Origin: Bradyrhizobium diversitatis
GTDB taxonomy: Bacteria > Pseudomonadota > Alphaproteobacteria > Rhizobiales > Xanthobacteraceae
Length of the DNA: 64,000 nt
Assembly (NCBI RefSeq): GCF_016031635.1
Contig: NZ_JACEGD010000017.1
Coordinates: forward strand, 140,463 to 204,462
Reading direction: 5' to 3'
The notes under the pieces are model-generated. The model worked only from the letters and a program-made list of their open reading frames with translations. It did no database searches and was not told where the DNA came from. Position 1 is the stretch's first letter. The number at the start of each line of letters is the position of its first letter. A program made the position numbers and the translations under genes. This document shows positions 43,627 through 52,447 of the stretch, in pieces.

Positions 43627-44750
43627 CCAGATCGCGCAAAATCTCGTTGGTCGCCCTGACGGCATTTCTCATGCTCTGCGCGACCGGAACCGTCTCGGCA
43701 CGGGCCGCGCCATTCGGCGCACCGCATCCTGCAACGGCTATGTCCTCATCCGGCCTCATGGGCTGGATATTTGCCGAACAGGCCGCCTTCTACCGTTCGC
43801 TGTCGGGCTTCATCCGGGCGTCGAAGGAGGATAAGGTCGCAATGTGGGCGTTGTTCGGCATTTCCTTTGTCTACGGCATCTTCCATGCCATAGGTCCCGG
43901 GCATGGCAAGGCCGTGATCTCGTCCTATCTCGTCGCCAATGACGAGACCTGGCGCCGCGGCGTCGCCCTGTCGTTTGTATCCGCGGGCATCCAGTCGATC
44001 GTTGCGATTATTGTTGTGGCCATCGCAGCCGTTCTGCTTGGCGCAACAGCCAAGGCAATCGGGCTGGCCGTCCGTCTGGTCGAGGTCATAAGCTACATCC
44101 TCGTTATCATGATTGGCCTGAGGCTCCTCTACGTAAAGAGCCGCGGTTTCCTGATCGCCTGCCGCGAACTGACCTGGCGCCGAGCGCCGGACCTCGCCCT
44201 CGCGTCCGTGTCCGCGGGCCATGCGTCAAGCACCATGGCCTTTCAATCAATAGGCCAGCGGCCTCGTGCGATGGCCATGCGTGGCGGGCAATGCCAGGTT
44301 GACGGGTGCATCGCTCACGGCTTCCAATGCGATGGCGATCACGATCATCACGCCTCGGCCTGGGGCCATGCCCATGGGCCCGAGCCCACCGACCTTGCTG
44401 GCGACGGCGGCTGGCAGCGAGGGCTGGCCGCGGTCGTTGCCGTCGGACTGCGTCCCTGCTCCGGTGCTATCATCGTGCTGATCTTCGCGCTGGCGCAGGA
44501 TCTGTTCTGGACTGGTGTAGGCGCAACGTTGGTCATGGGATTGGGAACGGCGATCAGCGTGGCAGGGATCGCAACTTTTGCTGTCGGCGCGCGGCGCGCG
44601 GCAAGCCGCATCGCTGAGTCACGTGCTGGAACGGGCATGCTTATCGTGCGAGCGATCGAAATCGGCGCGTCCACGTTCATCGTTGCGTTCGGGGGACTAT
44701 TACTCGCCGGATATCTTGCGAGCGAGCAGCTCTGGATGTTTACTGGATAA
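43623..44750 (+). CDS. NicO/RcnA-family nickel-cobalt permease
   Basis: About 375 residues from the ATG at 43623, overlapping the DUF1007 stop; an ATG at 43617 is an alternative. A signal or first helix is followed by about six helices. Family motifs are FHAIGPGHGKAVISSYLVA near 90 and GLRPCSGAIIVLIFAL near 280. Between them lies a His/Asp-rich cytoplasmic loop (CDGDHDHHASAWGHAHG). Family members export (RcnA) or import nickel and cobalt. The DUF1007 partner and nearby nickel genes suggest nickel or cobalt; direction cannot be told. Confidence 0.87.
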   Translation: MTRSRKISLVALTAFLMLCATGTVSARAAPFGAPHPATAMSSSGLMGWIFAEQAAFYRSLSGFIRASKEDKVAMWALFGISFVYGIFHAIGPGHGKAVISSYLVANDETWRRGVALSFVSAGIQSIVAIIVVAIAAVLLGATAKAIGLAVRLVEVISYILVIMIGLRLLYVKSRGFLIACRELTWRRAPDLALASVSAGHASSTMAFQSIGQRPRAMAMRGGQCQVDGCIAHGFQCDGDHDHHASAWGHAHGPEPTDLAGDGGWQRGLAAVVAVGLRPCSGAIIVLIFALAQDLFWTGVGATLVMGLGTAISVAGIATFAVGARRAASRIAESRAGTGMLIVRAIEIGASTFIVAFGGLLLAGYLASEQLWMFTG

Positions 44751-44792
44751 CGTCAATGACGATAAGCAGCCTTTGGCCGAATCCGGCTCCGA

Positions 44793-45308
44793 CTATTGCT
44801 TCGGTAGCAGCTTCACTCCAGGTGCCGGCTCCTTGTAATCAGCCGCAGACTTGCCGTCCATGGGAATTTCTATCCAGCGGTGAATACCGCTTTCGCATTC
44901 CTGCACCACGGGGAAATACAGCATCTGGCCCGGCACGAGGTCGTCGGTCAGGTAGGTCGACAGGACGAACTCGTCGTAGAAGTCGTCGGGCAGGCGGCCG
45001 CTCCAGGAGACTTCCTTGACGCCTTCGGTGACGCTGCCGTGGAACATCGCGTAGGGCTTGTCGTACTTGCCCTTCACGAGGTCGAGCTGCCAGCCGGGCT
45101 TCGGCATCGGTTTCACGCCGACGACGCCAACGGGAATCTGGACGCGGACCTTGACGGTCGGCGAATTTCCGCAGCCATGCGGTACCCGGAAGGTGGCGAG
45201 ATAGGGGCCGCCGATTGCGGCCTCCTTCTGCCCCAGCGTTGTATGGGCCTGCGCGGCTGTGCCGGCACACAGGGCGGCCGCGATGACGATCAGTGCGGTC
45301 GTACGCAT
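44793..45308 (-). CDS. YcnI-like (DUF1775) periplasmic copper-binding protein
   Basis: 171 residues. The signal peptide ends AQA so that mature YcnI starts with His22 (HTTLGQKEA). In characterised YcnI proteins this N-terminal His and a distant Trp form a monohistidine-brace Cu(II) site; here the HGCGNSPT motif and Trp residues (VSWSG) fit the family. It is the last gene of the DUF2946-TonB receptor-YcnI run and is 48 bases downstream of the receptor. This supports copper as the cargo of that unit. It converges with NicO. Confidence 0.85.
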   Translation of the reverse strand: MRTTALIVIAAALCAGTAAQAHTTLGQKEAAIGGPYLATFRVPHGCGNSPTVKVRVQIPVGVVGVKPMPKPGWQLDLVKGKYDKPYAMFHGSVTEGVKEVSWSGRLPDDFYDEFVLSTYLTDDLVPGQMLYFPVVQECESGIHRWIEIPMDGKSAADYKEPAPGVKLLPKQ

Positions 45309-45355
45309 GGTGTTTTTTCCTTCATTTGCGATGCGCTGGACGGTGACCGGCGTCT

Positions 45356-47548
45356 CTACATCCTGTAACGGACGCCACCATAGATCGAGCGGCCGGTGCC
45401 GGGATTGAAGAGCTCCATGTTGGGGGTCGCCGTTCCAACCGTGACGGTGCTCGAGATGTAGCGTTTGTCGAGCAGGTTACGTCCTTCGACGTAGCCCGAC
45501 CAGCCGCTTCCCGTGTCATAGCCGATCTTGAAGTTCAACAATGCGTACGGATCGACCGTGAGGGTGTTGGCGTTGTCCGCGAAAAAGGCCTGCGGCATCC
45601 ACTCGACGTTCGGTCCGGCGTAGAAGCCGTTCGGGTGCTTGTACAGCACCTCGGCGCGGACGTAGTGCGGCGGGGCGCCCGGCAAGCGGTTGTTGCCCCA
45701 GATCGCATCGTCGTCGAAGCGGAAGTCGCTGTAGGTGTAGGTGACATTGAACCAGAACCGGTCATCCTGGGCGAAGGTCGATTTGAGGAACGCAACGCCG
45801 AACCCGGCTTCGATGCCCTGATGCAACGTGCGGCCCGCATTCGTCTGAACGCAGGGGTTCGTGTAGAACGGATTGACCACGACCGTCAGGCACTGCAACT
45901 CGTTCCGGATGTTGGCGCGATAGAGCGAGATATCCCATGTGAGATCCGGTCTGCGGCCGCGCGTGCCGACCTCGTAAGTGGTCGCGGTCTGCGCATCGAC
46001 GTTCGAACTGGCCGGCGACGCGAACGTGTTCACGTCGAAGGTCGGTACCTCGGCGCTGCGCGAGATGTTGCCGAAGACCTGCCATGCCGGATCGACGTCC
46101 CAGAGCATGCCGACTTTCGGACTGAGGATGTCCCAGGTGCGGCGGCCGGACTGGTCGCCATCCGACAGGAACCGGTCCTGCTGCTCGCGGATGGCATGCA
46201 TGAACTGCCCGCCGGCAACGAGCGCGACATTCGGCAGTACAAAGAACGAGTTCTCGCCGTAGACGGAAACATTCACCGACTTCCAGAGATTGGACGAGGC
46301 GAGCGCGCCCTTCACCGCGCCGGGCAGGTTGACGTACTGATTGATGTCGATCGTTCCGTTCTGGAGATTGACGCCCGTGATCAGCCGGTTGCGGAAACCT
46401 GCGATGAGGCGGTCGTCGGTTGCGCGCGCGAATGCGCCATAGTCCCGTGCGGTGAAGTCCAGGTACTGGAAGATCGGATGGTCGACGTGGCGGTCGAGGC
46501 CGAAGATGCTGAAATCCAAGACGGTATTGTCGAAGCGCAAGGTCGTCTTGTTGGCGAGACGCACCGTGTCGATGTTGCGCTGCTGGTTTTGCAGCACGAA
46601 CGTCGGGTTCGCCGCCTGCGGTGTGGTGAGTGCCGCCGTTTTGGTGACTTCGCCGGGTATCTCCGCGCGCCATCGGCCCGCGTTGATGTAGAAACGCGTC
46701 TCGGCATCCGGCGAAAACTGATAGCCGAAATTCGCGTTGTGGCGTTCGGTATCGGTTCTGCTGTGCTCGCGGTATCCATCCTCGCGCTGCGCCGAGGCCG
46801 TGATGAAGTAGTCGGCAGGTCCGTAGGCTCCGCCGGAACTGGTCTGGGTCTTCACATAGCCGAAGCTGCCGGCATCGAAGCGCGCTTCGAAGGGCGAAGC
46901 ATCGCGCCCCGTCGGCATGACGAAATTGATGGCACCACCGAGCGAGTTGGATCCATAGCGCAGCGCGTTGGCGCCCTTGTACACCTCGACATAGCGGTAG
47001 GCGGTCGGATCGATCTCGAACAGATCGAACAGTCCGTCGGCGGTGTTGATCGGAATGCCGTCCATGAACGGGTTGATGCCGCGATTGCCGTAGCTGCGCG
47101 ACAGGCCGGAACCGCGGATCGAAATCCGGCCGTCGGGCCCCCATCGGGTCTGGATCAGCACGCCCGGCACCCAGCCGAGGATGTCCTTCACCGTATTGGC
47201 GGGGCCGTTCTTGTAGGCGGTATCGGGAACGACCTCGACGCCGCCGGGCGCGCGGTCGATCTCGGCCGTGGCTTGCGCGGTGTTCGGCACCGTCAGACTG
47301 CCGGTGCCGGTCGAGCCCAATTGAGCTGACGTGGTTGTAACGGGCTGAGGCGCGCGCTGGCTCCGTGCGGTCCGATTGGCCTGGCTTCTCGACTGAGGCG
47401 CGCGGCTCACAACCTTGGGCTTTTGCTGAGGGGCCTCCACGGTGACGGGAGGCAGGTTTGGGGAAGACTGCGCGTGAGCCGGTGAAGCGAGGATGAGCGC
47501 GGAGCCTGCGAGCAAACAGCTGCGCAGCCGCATGACGGCGATTGACAT
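45356..47548 (-). CDS. TonB-dependent receptor, probably copper-related
   Basis: 730 residues. The signal peptide ends AHA; the mature start has LPPVTVEAPQQ and an Arg/Ser/Gln-rich linker. The plug (TVKDILGWVPGVLIQTRWGPDGRI, VEVYKGANALRYGSNSLGGAINFV) and a barrel ending YGGVRYRM are complete. The plug is more like FecA/OprC-type receptors than catechol ones. Context gives the substrate: DUF2946 before it and YcnI after it, both copper-linked families. A GAGAGG ribosome site precedes the ATG. No Zur or NikR box is visible upstream. Confidence 0.87.
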   Translation of the reverse strand: MSIAVMRLRSCLLAGSALILASPAHAQSSPNLPPVTVEAPQQKPKVVSRAPQSRSQANRTARSQRAPQPVTTTSAQLGSTGTGSLTVPNTAQATAEIDRAPGGVEVVPDTAYKNGPANTVKDILGWVPGVLIQTRWGPDGRISIRGSGLSRSYGNRGINPFMDGIPINTADGLFDLFEIDPTAYRYVEVYKGANALRYGSNSLGGAINFVMPTGRDASPFEARFDAGSFGYVKTQTSSGGAYGPADYFITASAQREDGYREHSRTDTERHNANFGYQFSPDAETRFYINAGRWRAEIPGEVTKTAALTTPQAANPTFVLQNQQRNIDTVRLANKTTLRFDNTVLDFSIFGLDRHVDHPIFQYLDFTARDYGAFARATDDRLIAGFRNRLITGVNLQNGTIDINQYVNLPGAVKGALASSNLWKSVNVSVYGENSFFVLPNVALVAGGQFMHAIREQQDRFLSDGDQSGRRTWDILSPKVGMLWDVDPAWQVFGNISRSAEVPTFDVNTFASPASSNVDAQTATTYEVGTRGRRPDLTWDISLYRANIRNELQCLTVVVNPFYTNPCVQTNAGRTLHQGIEAGFGVAFLKSTFAQDDRFWFNVTYTYSDFRFDDDAIWGNNRLPGAPPHYVRAEVLYKHPNGFYAGPNVEWMPQAFFADNANTLTVDPYALLNFKIGYDTGSGWSGYVEGRNLLDKRYISSTVTVGTATPNMELFNPGTGRSIYGGVRYRM

Positions 47549-47600
47549 ATGATGAACCTCTCGACGGATCGACGAACGAAGCGCCCGAGGGCGCGCGCGG

Positions 47601-47987
47601 TCAAATTAGTCGAGGAGGTCCGCGGGTCAGGTGCGCGAAGGATCGGGCACGCGCAAAGATGCGCTTCCGAAACGAAAGGACCGGCTCGGCGCGCAGCGCA
47701 ATGCGTTCGGCAAGGCCGGCTGCGGGGGGCGGCAAGCCGCCGGCCACGTAGTGTCCTACACAGAGCGGGCAGTGCGCAGTCGTCTTTCCGCCGTGCTTGT
47801 CCGCGTCGGTCCGAGCCGCATCCGCATTTCCGCTGCTGACACAGAGTTCGTGAGCTGCCGCCGCTGCGGCGAGAGGCGAGATGCTGGCAACCAGAATGCT
47901 CGACAGGATGAGGTTTAAAACCAGCGCGTAGGCCGCAATGAATGCAGTCCCCCACCCGATCCGTCGCTTGAAAGCGAACCCCGTCAT
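47601..47987 (-). CDS. DUF2946-like exported protein
   Basis: 128 residues from the ATG at 47987 (AGGGG ribosome site; a GTG at 47990 is adjacent). N-terminal helix (AFIAAYALVLNLILSSILVA), then a His-containing loop and AHCPLCVGHYVAGG with CxxC plus His. The C-terminus is Arg-rich. It lies 52 bases before the TonB receptor, same strand, and repeats the pairing seen at 51.4 kb. Confidence 0.72.
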   Translation of the reverse strand: MTGFAFKRRIGWGTAFIAAYALVLNLILSSILVASISPLAAAAAAHELCVSSGNADAARTDADKHGGKTTAHCPLCVGHYVAGGLPPPAAGLAERIALRAEPVLSFRKRIFARARSFAHLTRGPPRLI

Positions 47988-48130
47988 CACTCAACCCCTG
48001 TGGCTGGACTAACACGGCGAGCGGCCGAGTCAAACGCGCAACGGGATGCGTGCAACGGGCGGCGATCGACTGTTGCCCGGGTGCCACGTTGAATCAAACC
48101 GCAGCATTGAATCCTTCGAGCTAGCCGGCG

Positions 48131-48961
48131 TCAGCCATCGCGATATCTGGGATAGACCTCTCGTCCGATCTCTTCGGCGTCCTTGGTGAAGTCGACGAAC
48201 ATGTCGCGCATCATTTTCGTGACGTCGCCTGGAGCCTTCGCGGGCGTTCCGGCATCGTATGGCGGCTCCGGCGCGTACTGGGCCATCAGCTGAACGCACT
48301 CCGCGTATTGCCGGTCACGCAACTGCCCGACGAGGGAGAGGCCGAAATCGATCCCAGAGGTCACACCGCCGGCCGTGATTCTGTTGCGGTCGCGGACGAT
48401 CCTGTCGTCGGTCGGAGTAGCGCCGAACAGCGGCAACAGCGAAACCGCCGCCCAATGCGAGGTCGCCTTGTAGCCGGTGAGAAGTCCCGCAGCCCCGAGC
48501 AGCAACGAGCCCGTGCAGACCGAGGTGACGAATTTGGCGCGGGATCCGCGATCCCTGAGGAAGCGAAGCGTGCTATCGTCCTGCATGGCGGCGAGGGTGC
48601 CGGATGCACCACCGGGGACGCAGATGATGTCGAGATCGCGCGGGCATTCGTCGAAGGTCGCACTGGGCTGAAACACGAGCCCGGTATCGCTTTTCACGAT
48701 GTCCTTCCTCTTTCCGACGATGTGGGTCGTCGCACCGATGAGGCCGGTGAGCATGGCGTGCGGCCCGACCATGTCGAGCGCCGTAAACTCGGGATAGACG
48801 AGGAAGGCAATCTGCTCCTTCCCCATCCAGCTCGCGGGCATCTGCGACATGTCATGCCCGGTGGTGGTCCCCGCCGCGAGCTCGGCGGCCGGGGCGGACC
48901 GCAGTCCCGCCGCGGCGATGCCTGCTGCGGAGGCGAGAAGCAGGTCTCGTTTCGATATCAT
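48131..48961 (-). CDS. Exported DJ-1/PfpI-family protein (isonitrile-hydratase-like)
   Basis: 276 residues from the ATG at 48961. A signal-like N-terminus (KRDLLLASAAGIAAAG) is Tat-like but has KR, not RR. The DJ-1/PfpI domain follows with the nucleophile elbow SVCTGSLLLGAAGLL (Cys149), the GGASGTL oxyanion strand, and ITAGGVTSGIDFGL. The overall pattern is that of the GATase1-like group that includes isonitrile hydratase. It follows the TonB receptor by 40 bases. If the family activity holds, it could destroy isonitrile ligands that bind copper or zinc and so release the metal; this is inference. Confidence 0.8.
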   Translation of the reverse strand: MISKRDLLLASAAGIAAAGLRSAPAAELAAGTTTGHDMSQMPASWMGKEQIAFLVYPEFTALDMVGPHAMLTGLIGATTHIVGKRKDIVKSDTGLVFQPSATFDECPRDLDIICVPGGASGTLAAMQDDSTLRFLRDRGSRAKFVTSVCTGSLLLGAAGLLTGYKATSHWAAVSLLPLFGATPTDDRIVRDRNRITAGGVTSGIDFGLSLVGQLRDRQYAECVQLMAQYAPEPPYDAGTPAKAPGDVTKMMRDMFVDFTKDAEEIGREVYPRYRDG

Positions 48962-49001
48962 TCGTTCACTCCCGTGACAGTGATGAGTTGCGACGACGAT
49001 A

Positions 49002-51344
49002 TCAGTAGCGATAGGCAAGCGTCCCGTAGAATGCGCGGCCGTCGCCGGGAGCCACCTGGCCGCCGAACCAGGGGAACGCCACGAAATATTTCTCGCCCGT
49101 CAGGTTCTTGACGTTGAAGGATGCCCGCCAGTGTTCGGTCTCGTAGGCAATCTTGGCGTCGACGGTGAAATATCCCGGTGCCTTGTAGACATTGAGATTG
49201 TCGACATATTGCGAGGACGCGACGTAGACACCGGCGCCGGCGCTCCAGCCTCTGAGAGCGGGCAAGTCGAAGGTGTAATTGACCCAGAAGCGGCCTGAAT
49301 CCTCCGGCACGCCGGAGACCTTGTTCCCTTGCGGCGTTCCCGTATTCGAGTCGGAAAATCTGACATCCGTGTGGCCATAGCTCGCCAGCACCTTCCAGTT
49401 CTTGGTGGGCTGCCAGATCAGGTCGGCCTCATAACCCTTCGACTCCTGCGCGGACAAAGCCCCGATACCGACCCCGATCGTCACCGGCACGTTCTGGCGC
49501 TGAATGTCGAACACGGCGACGGTGCCGGTCAATTGGTCGTTGATGTTGAACTTGAAGCCTCCCTCGACCTGCTTCGAGGTCTCGGGCTCGATGTTGGTGT
49601 TCAAGGCCTGGTTGAATGGTGAGGAGGCCTGCATCCCTTCGCTGTAGCTGCCGTAGACCGACAGTCCCGGAATGAGGTCGAGAACCGCGCCGACCCTTGG
49701 CAGCGCCTTGGTCTTGTCGGTGCCGAACTGCGTCGGTGCAAACACACCGGTGAAGAAGGGGAAGTTTTCGACATAGTCGATATTGATGCTCGCAAGCCGC
49801 ACGCCGGCGAGGATGTGAAGGCGATCGTAGATCGTGGATTGCAGTTGCGTGTAGACGCCCTTGGTGGTGAAGGCGCTGCTGTAGTCGTAATATGGAAAGA
49901 AGAAGGCTGCCGACGCGGGCGTGGGATCCGTGTACGGGGTCGGAAAGACGGGGTTGTTGACCAGATCGACCGGCGCAACGCCGAGGTCGGTGTTCATGTG
50001 ACCGCGATCCGTGACGCGGCTGTAGTCGGCGCCGGTGAGCCAGACGTTGTTGGTCGGTCCCAGCCTGAACCGCGCCTCCAGATTGGGGTTGACCGAGAAC
50101 TCCTGCTGTTTCTGCAGGAGGTCGACATTGATCAGGCTCCATGTCGACGGAAGCGCCACATCCGGTGCGGCGGTCTGTGTCGTCTGGCTGCGTTGATCGA
50201 AGCTCTGGTCCGCCCAGCGTGCCTTGACGTTGAAGGACCAGATCGAATCGAGCTTGCGGTCGAACGTCGCCGTGACGCTCTTGACCTCGCTGTAGCTCTT
50301 CGGAATGTCGGAGGGGCCGATATAGAGACTGGGATTGAGGCGGAAGCTCCCGGCGACGGTGCCGACCGCTGGCAAGCCCTGATAGGCCTGCTGCTCGAGC
50401 CGCGAGACGCGCCCCTGGATCGTCAGCGTCGTGTCTTCCTTGTTTGTGAACGTCAGCGTCGGATTGAACGAGTAGCGATTCTGGTGGACGACATCGGTGA
50501 ACGTGTCGTTCGACGTATATGAGCCCGTAAAGCGGAACAGCACGGTCTTGTCGGCCGACAGCGGTTGGTTGACGTCGAAATACGGCTGGACATAGTTGTT
50601 CGTCCCGAACGTCACACCTGCTTCGCCGCTCGCCTTGTCGGTCGGCAGCTTCGAGACGATGTTGATGGCGCCGCCAAGCGGGCTGCCGGCCCCGCCGCCA
50701 TAGAGGATCGCGTTCGGCCCCTTCAACACCTCGATACGTTCGACGTTCACCAGCGAGTCGCGGTCGCCGACGTTGTACAGGACGTTCATGCCGTCGAGAT
50801 ATTGCTGCGCGTGAAACCCGCGAACGTTGATCAGGCCGTCCGCGGCCGTGGTGCCGATGGCGAGGGTATTCGTTCCCTGCGTGTTCGAGACGTTCTGGAT
50901 GGCCTCGATGACCGTGACGTTGTTCTGGTCCGTGATGACGCTCCTGGGGATCACCTGGATCGACTGCGGCACCTGCTCGATCGGCGTCGCCGTCTTGGTG
51001 GCCGAGAACGACGACAGAGCCCGATAGCCATCGACCGGCCCCGCTGTCGTCAGCGTGGTTCCCGGCGGGAGCTTGAGATCCGGCAGGTTGAGGGCGGGAT
51101 TATAGGTGCCGAGGGCGTTTGCCAGCGGCTTGACCGCCGCGGCCGGCTCCGGTGGTTTTGCGCTGGCGCGTTTGGCGCGCTTGGCGCCCGACCTGTTTCC
51201 AGCGACGGTCGCCGCGGCAGGACGTGTCGGGTCCGGTGCCTGGACGGTGACGCCGGGCAATTGTGTGGATTGGGCAAGGGCGATCTCGGGGACCACGAGA
51301 AGTGCAAAGACGCTCACGCCTCCCAGCGCGCGAAAACGAAACAT
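49002..51344 (-). CDS. TonB-dependent siderophore-type receptor
   Basis: About 780 residues from the ATG at 51344 (the longer frame to 51410 precedes the signal peptide, which ends IALA near residue 24). The mature start has LPGVTVQAPDP and a Lys/Arg/Ala-rich linker. Plug motifs QVPQSIQVIPRSVITDQ and IEVLKGPNAILYGGGAGSPLGG are of the siderophore class, and the barrel ends FYGTLAYRY. It is preceded by a DUF2946-like gene and followed by the DJ-1/PfpI gene, so the three look like one transcript. The ligand is not known; an organic metallophore is likely. Confidence 0.88.
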   Translation of the reverse strand: MFRFRALGGVSVFALLVVPEIALAQSTQLPGVTVQAPDPTRPAAATVAGNRSGAKRAKRASAKPPEPAAAVKPLANALGTYNPALNLPDLKLPPGTTLTTAGPVDGYRALSSFSATKTATPIEQVPQSIQVIPRSVITDQNNVTVIEAIQNVSNTQGTNTLAIGTTAADGLINVRGFHAQQYLDGMNVLYNVGDRDSLVNVERIEVLKGPNAILYGGGAGSPLGGAINIVSKLPTDKASGEAGVTFGTNNYVQPYFDVNQPLSADKTVLFRFTGSYTSNDTFTDVVHQNRYSFNPTLTFTNKEDTTLTIQGRVSRLEQQAYQGLPAVGTVAGSFRLNPSLYIGPSDIPKSYSEVKSVTATFDRKLDSIWSFNVKARWADQSFDQRSQTTQTAAPDVALPSTWSLINVDLLQKQQEFSVNPNLEARFRLGPTNNVWLTGADYSRVTDRGHMNTDLGVAPVDLVNNPVFPTPYTDPTPASAAFFFPYYDYSSAFTTKGVYTQLQSTIYDRLHILAGVRLASINIDYVENFPFFTGVFAPTQFGTDKTKALPRVGAVLDLIPGLSVYGSYSEGMQASSPFNQALNTNIEPETSKQVEGGFKFNINDQLTGTVAVFDIQRQNVPVTIGVGIGALSAQESKGYEADLIWQPTKNWKVLASYGHTDVRFSDSNTGTPQGNKVSGVPEDSGRFWVNYTFDLPALRGWSAGAGVYVASSQYVDNLNVYKAPGYFTVDAKIAYETEHWRASFNVKNLTGEKYFVAFPWFGGQVAPGDGRAFYGTLAYRY

Positions 51345-51442
51345 CGGAAACTCTCCAACTCGGGCGCGATCGCCCGCCAACAGTCGACAAAAATCATCGA
51401 TGCGGGCCAAGCGGCCGCACCGATCTTGCGATTTTGGAAAAG

Positions 51443-51823
51443 TCAGGAGTTCGAAGGGGGAGCGCGGGCCTGGGCGTGCCCGCCGTTGCGATCATTCCGC
51501 AGTTCTTGCGTTGCGGCGTGCCACACCACCGGCAGCGGGGACCGATAGGGTACTGCAACCGCGATCCCAGGCGTGTCCAGAGTTGCGCCGGCATGAACCA
51601 GGCAACACAGCGCGCAAGCGCCTGCGCGAGCATGGTGGCCGGTCTGGTCGGACTGGCTGTCGGCCTCGCCGCCTGACGTGTGGCAGATCGCGACACTGCC
51701 GAAGGCGGCGAGGGGATCGGATAAGCTGGCGGCCGTGGCCCATGACGAGCCGATGGGCGCGATGATCTGCATCATCAGCGCCATCAGGAATGCCGGGAAA
51801 TAGATTTGCAGCCGCTGCCGCAC
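51443..51823 (-). CDS. DUF2946-like exported protein
   Basis: 126 residues. Hydrophobic N-terminus (FPAFLMALMMQIIAPIGSSWA), a middle with His (DQTGHHARAG), then CALCCLVHAG with CxxCC and His, and a C-terminal tail ending ARAPPSNS. It precedes the TonB receptor at 49002-51344 by about 100 bases on the same strand, the same arrangement as the pair at 47.6 kb. The family match is weaker than for the other three. Confidence 0.62.
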   Translation of the reverse strand: MRQRLQIYFPAFLMALMMQIIAPIGSSWATAASLSDPLAAFGSVAICHTSGGEADSQSDQTGHHARAGACALCCLVHAGATLDTPGIAVAVPYRSPLPVVWHAATQELRNDRNGGHAQARAPPSNS

Positions 51824-52148
51824 CAGTTATCGCCTCATTGCAACAACCCGAACTAATCATGCGGCCCATCGAGAGTCGATGGCAGCTCACTCTGCTCGCA
51901 CGAACAGACAGCCACGCCGGCAGGAATTATCCGCCAACTGTATCCCAATTGTCACGCTGCTCGGCCCGGCCCCGTATCTCTGTCGGGAAATACTGGCATG
52001 TCACTGTTTCCCGCAATCACTTGGTTGGACCTTTTGTCCAGTGGTTCGCGCATCGGTGCACGGTCATCAAAGACATTCGGAGACTTAATAAGAAAACGAA
52101 GGCTGTACGCGAGCTTGGGGCGAAGATGGCCTACCTCGGAGAGGCAAC
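51824..52148. other. Divergent promoter region with an inverted repeat
   Basis: No gene is seen between the divergent DUF2946-like gene and the small membrane protein. It holds an inverted repeat CGGGAAA (51984-51990) and TTTCCCG (52007-52013) with 16 bases between, a possible operator for an unknown regulator. Confidence 0.4.
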
Positions 52149-52379
52149 ATGACACGCGAGGGATTGAAGGCGTTCTCCACCCATATCCTTATCCCCTTCA
52201 TGATGGGTGCGAGCATCGGTCTGCTGTTCATGTATGCGATCTATCTCCTCGACGTCGGCGGCCTACGCTCGCTCTTGGTTAAGACCGGCGGGAGCCTGTT
52301 TGATGTCGGCCTCATCCCGGTTGCCTTCGCCTTCGGGGCGTTGTCGATCGGAACGAAAGAATTGCTCATCGACAATTGA
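52149..52379 (+). CDS. Small membrane protein (76 aa)
   Basis: The ATG at 52149 has a GGAGAGG ribosome site. Two helices are predicted (IPFMMGASIGLLFMYAIYLL and VGLIPVAFAFGALSIG). No family is recognised. It ends within a few bases of the next open frame and is probably co-transcribed with the UreH-like gene. Confidence 0.6.
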   Translation: MTREGLKAFSTHILIPFMMGASIGLLFMYAIYLLDVGGLRSLLVKTGGSLFDVGLIPVAFAFGALSIGTKELLIDN

Positions 52380-52447
52380 CCACATCCGGCGGGTCTTTGA
52401 CGCAGCGCAATGCTGTCAGTGGCGGCTTCGGATTAGTTGCTTGCGCA

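Noticed and set aside
45635..47329. 564-codon frame opposite a TonB receptor
   Set aside because: Antisense shadow; the repeated Val/Arg/Asp/Gly pattern is typical of reverse reading of beta-barrel genes.
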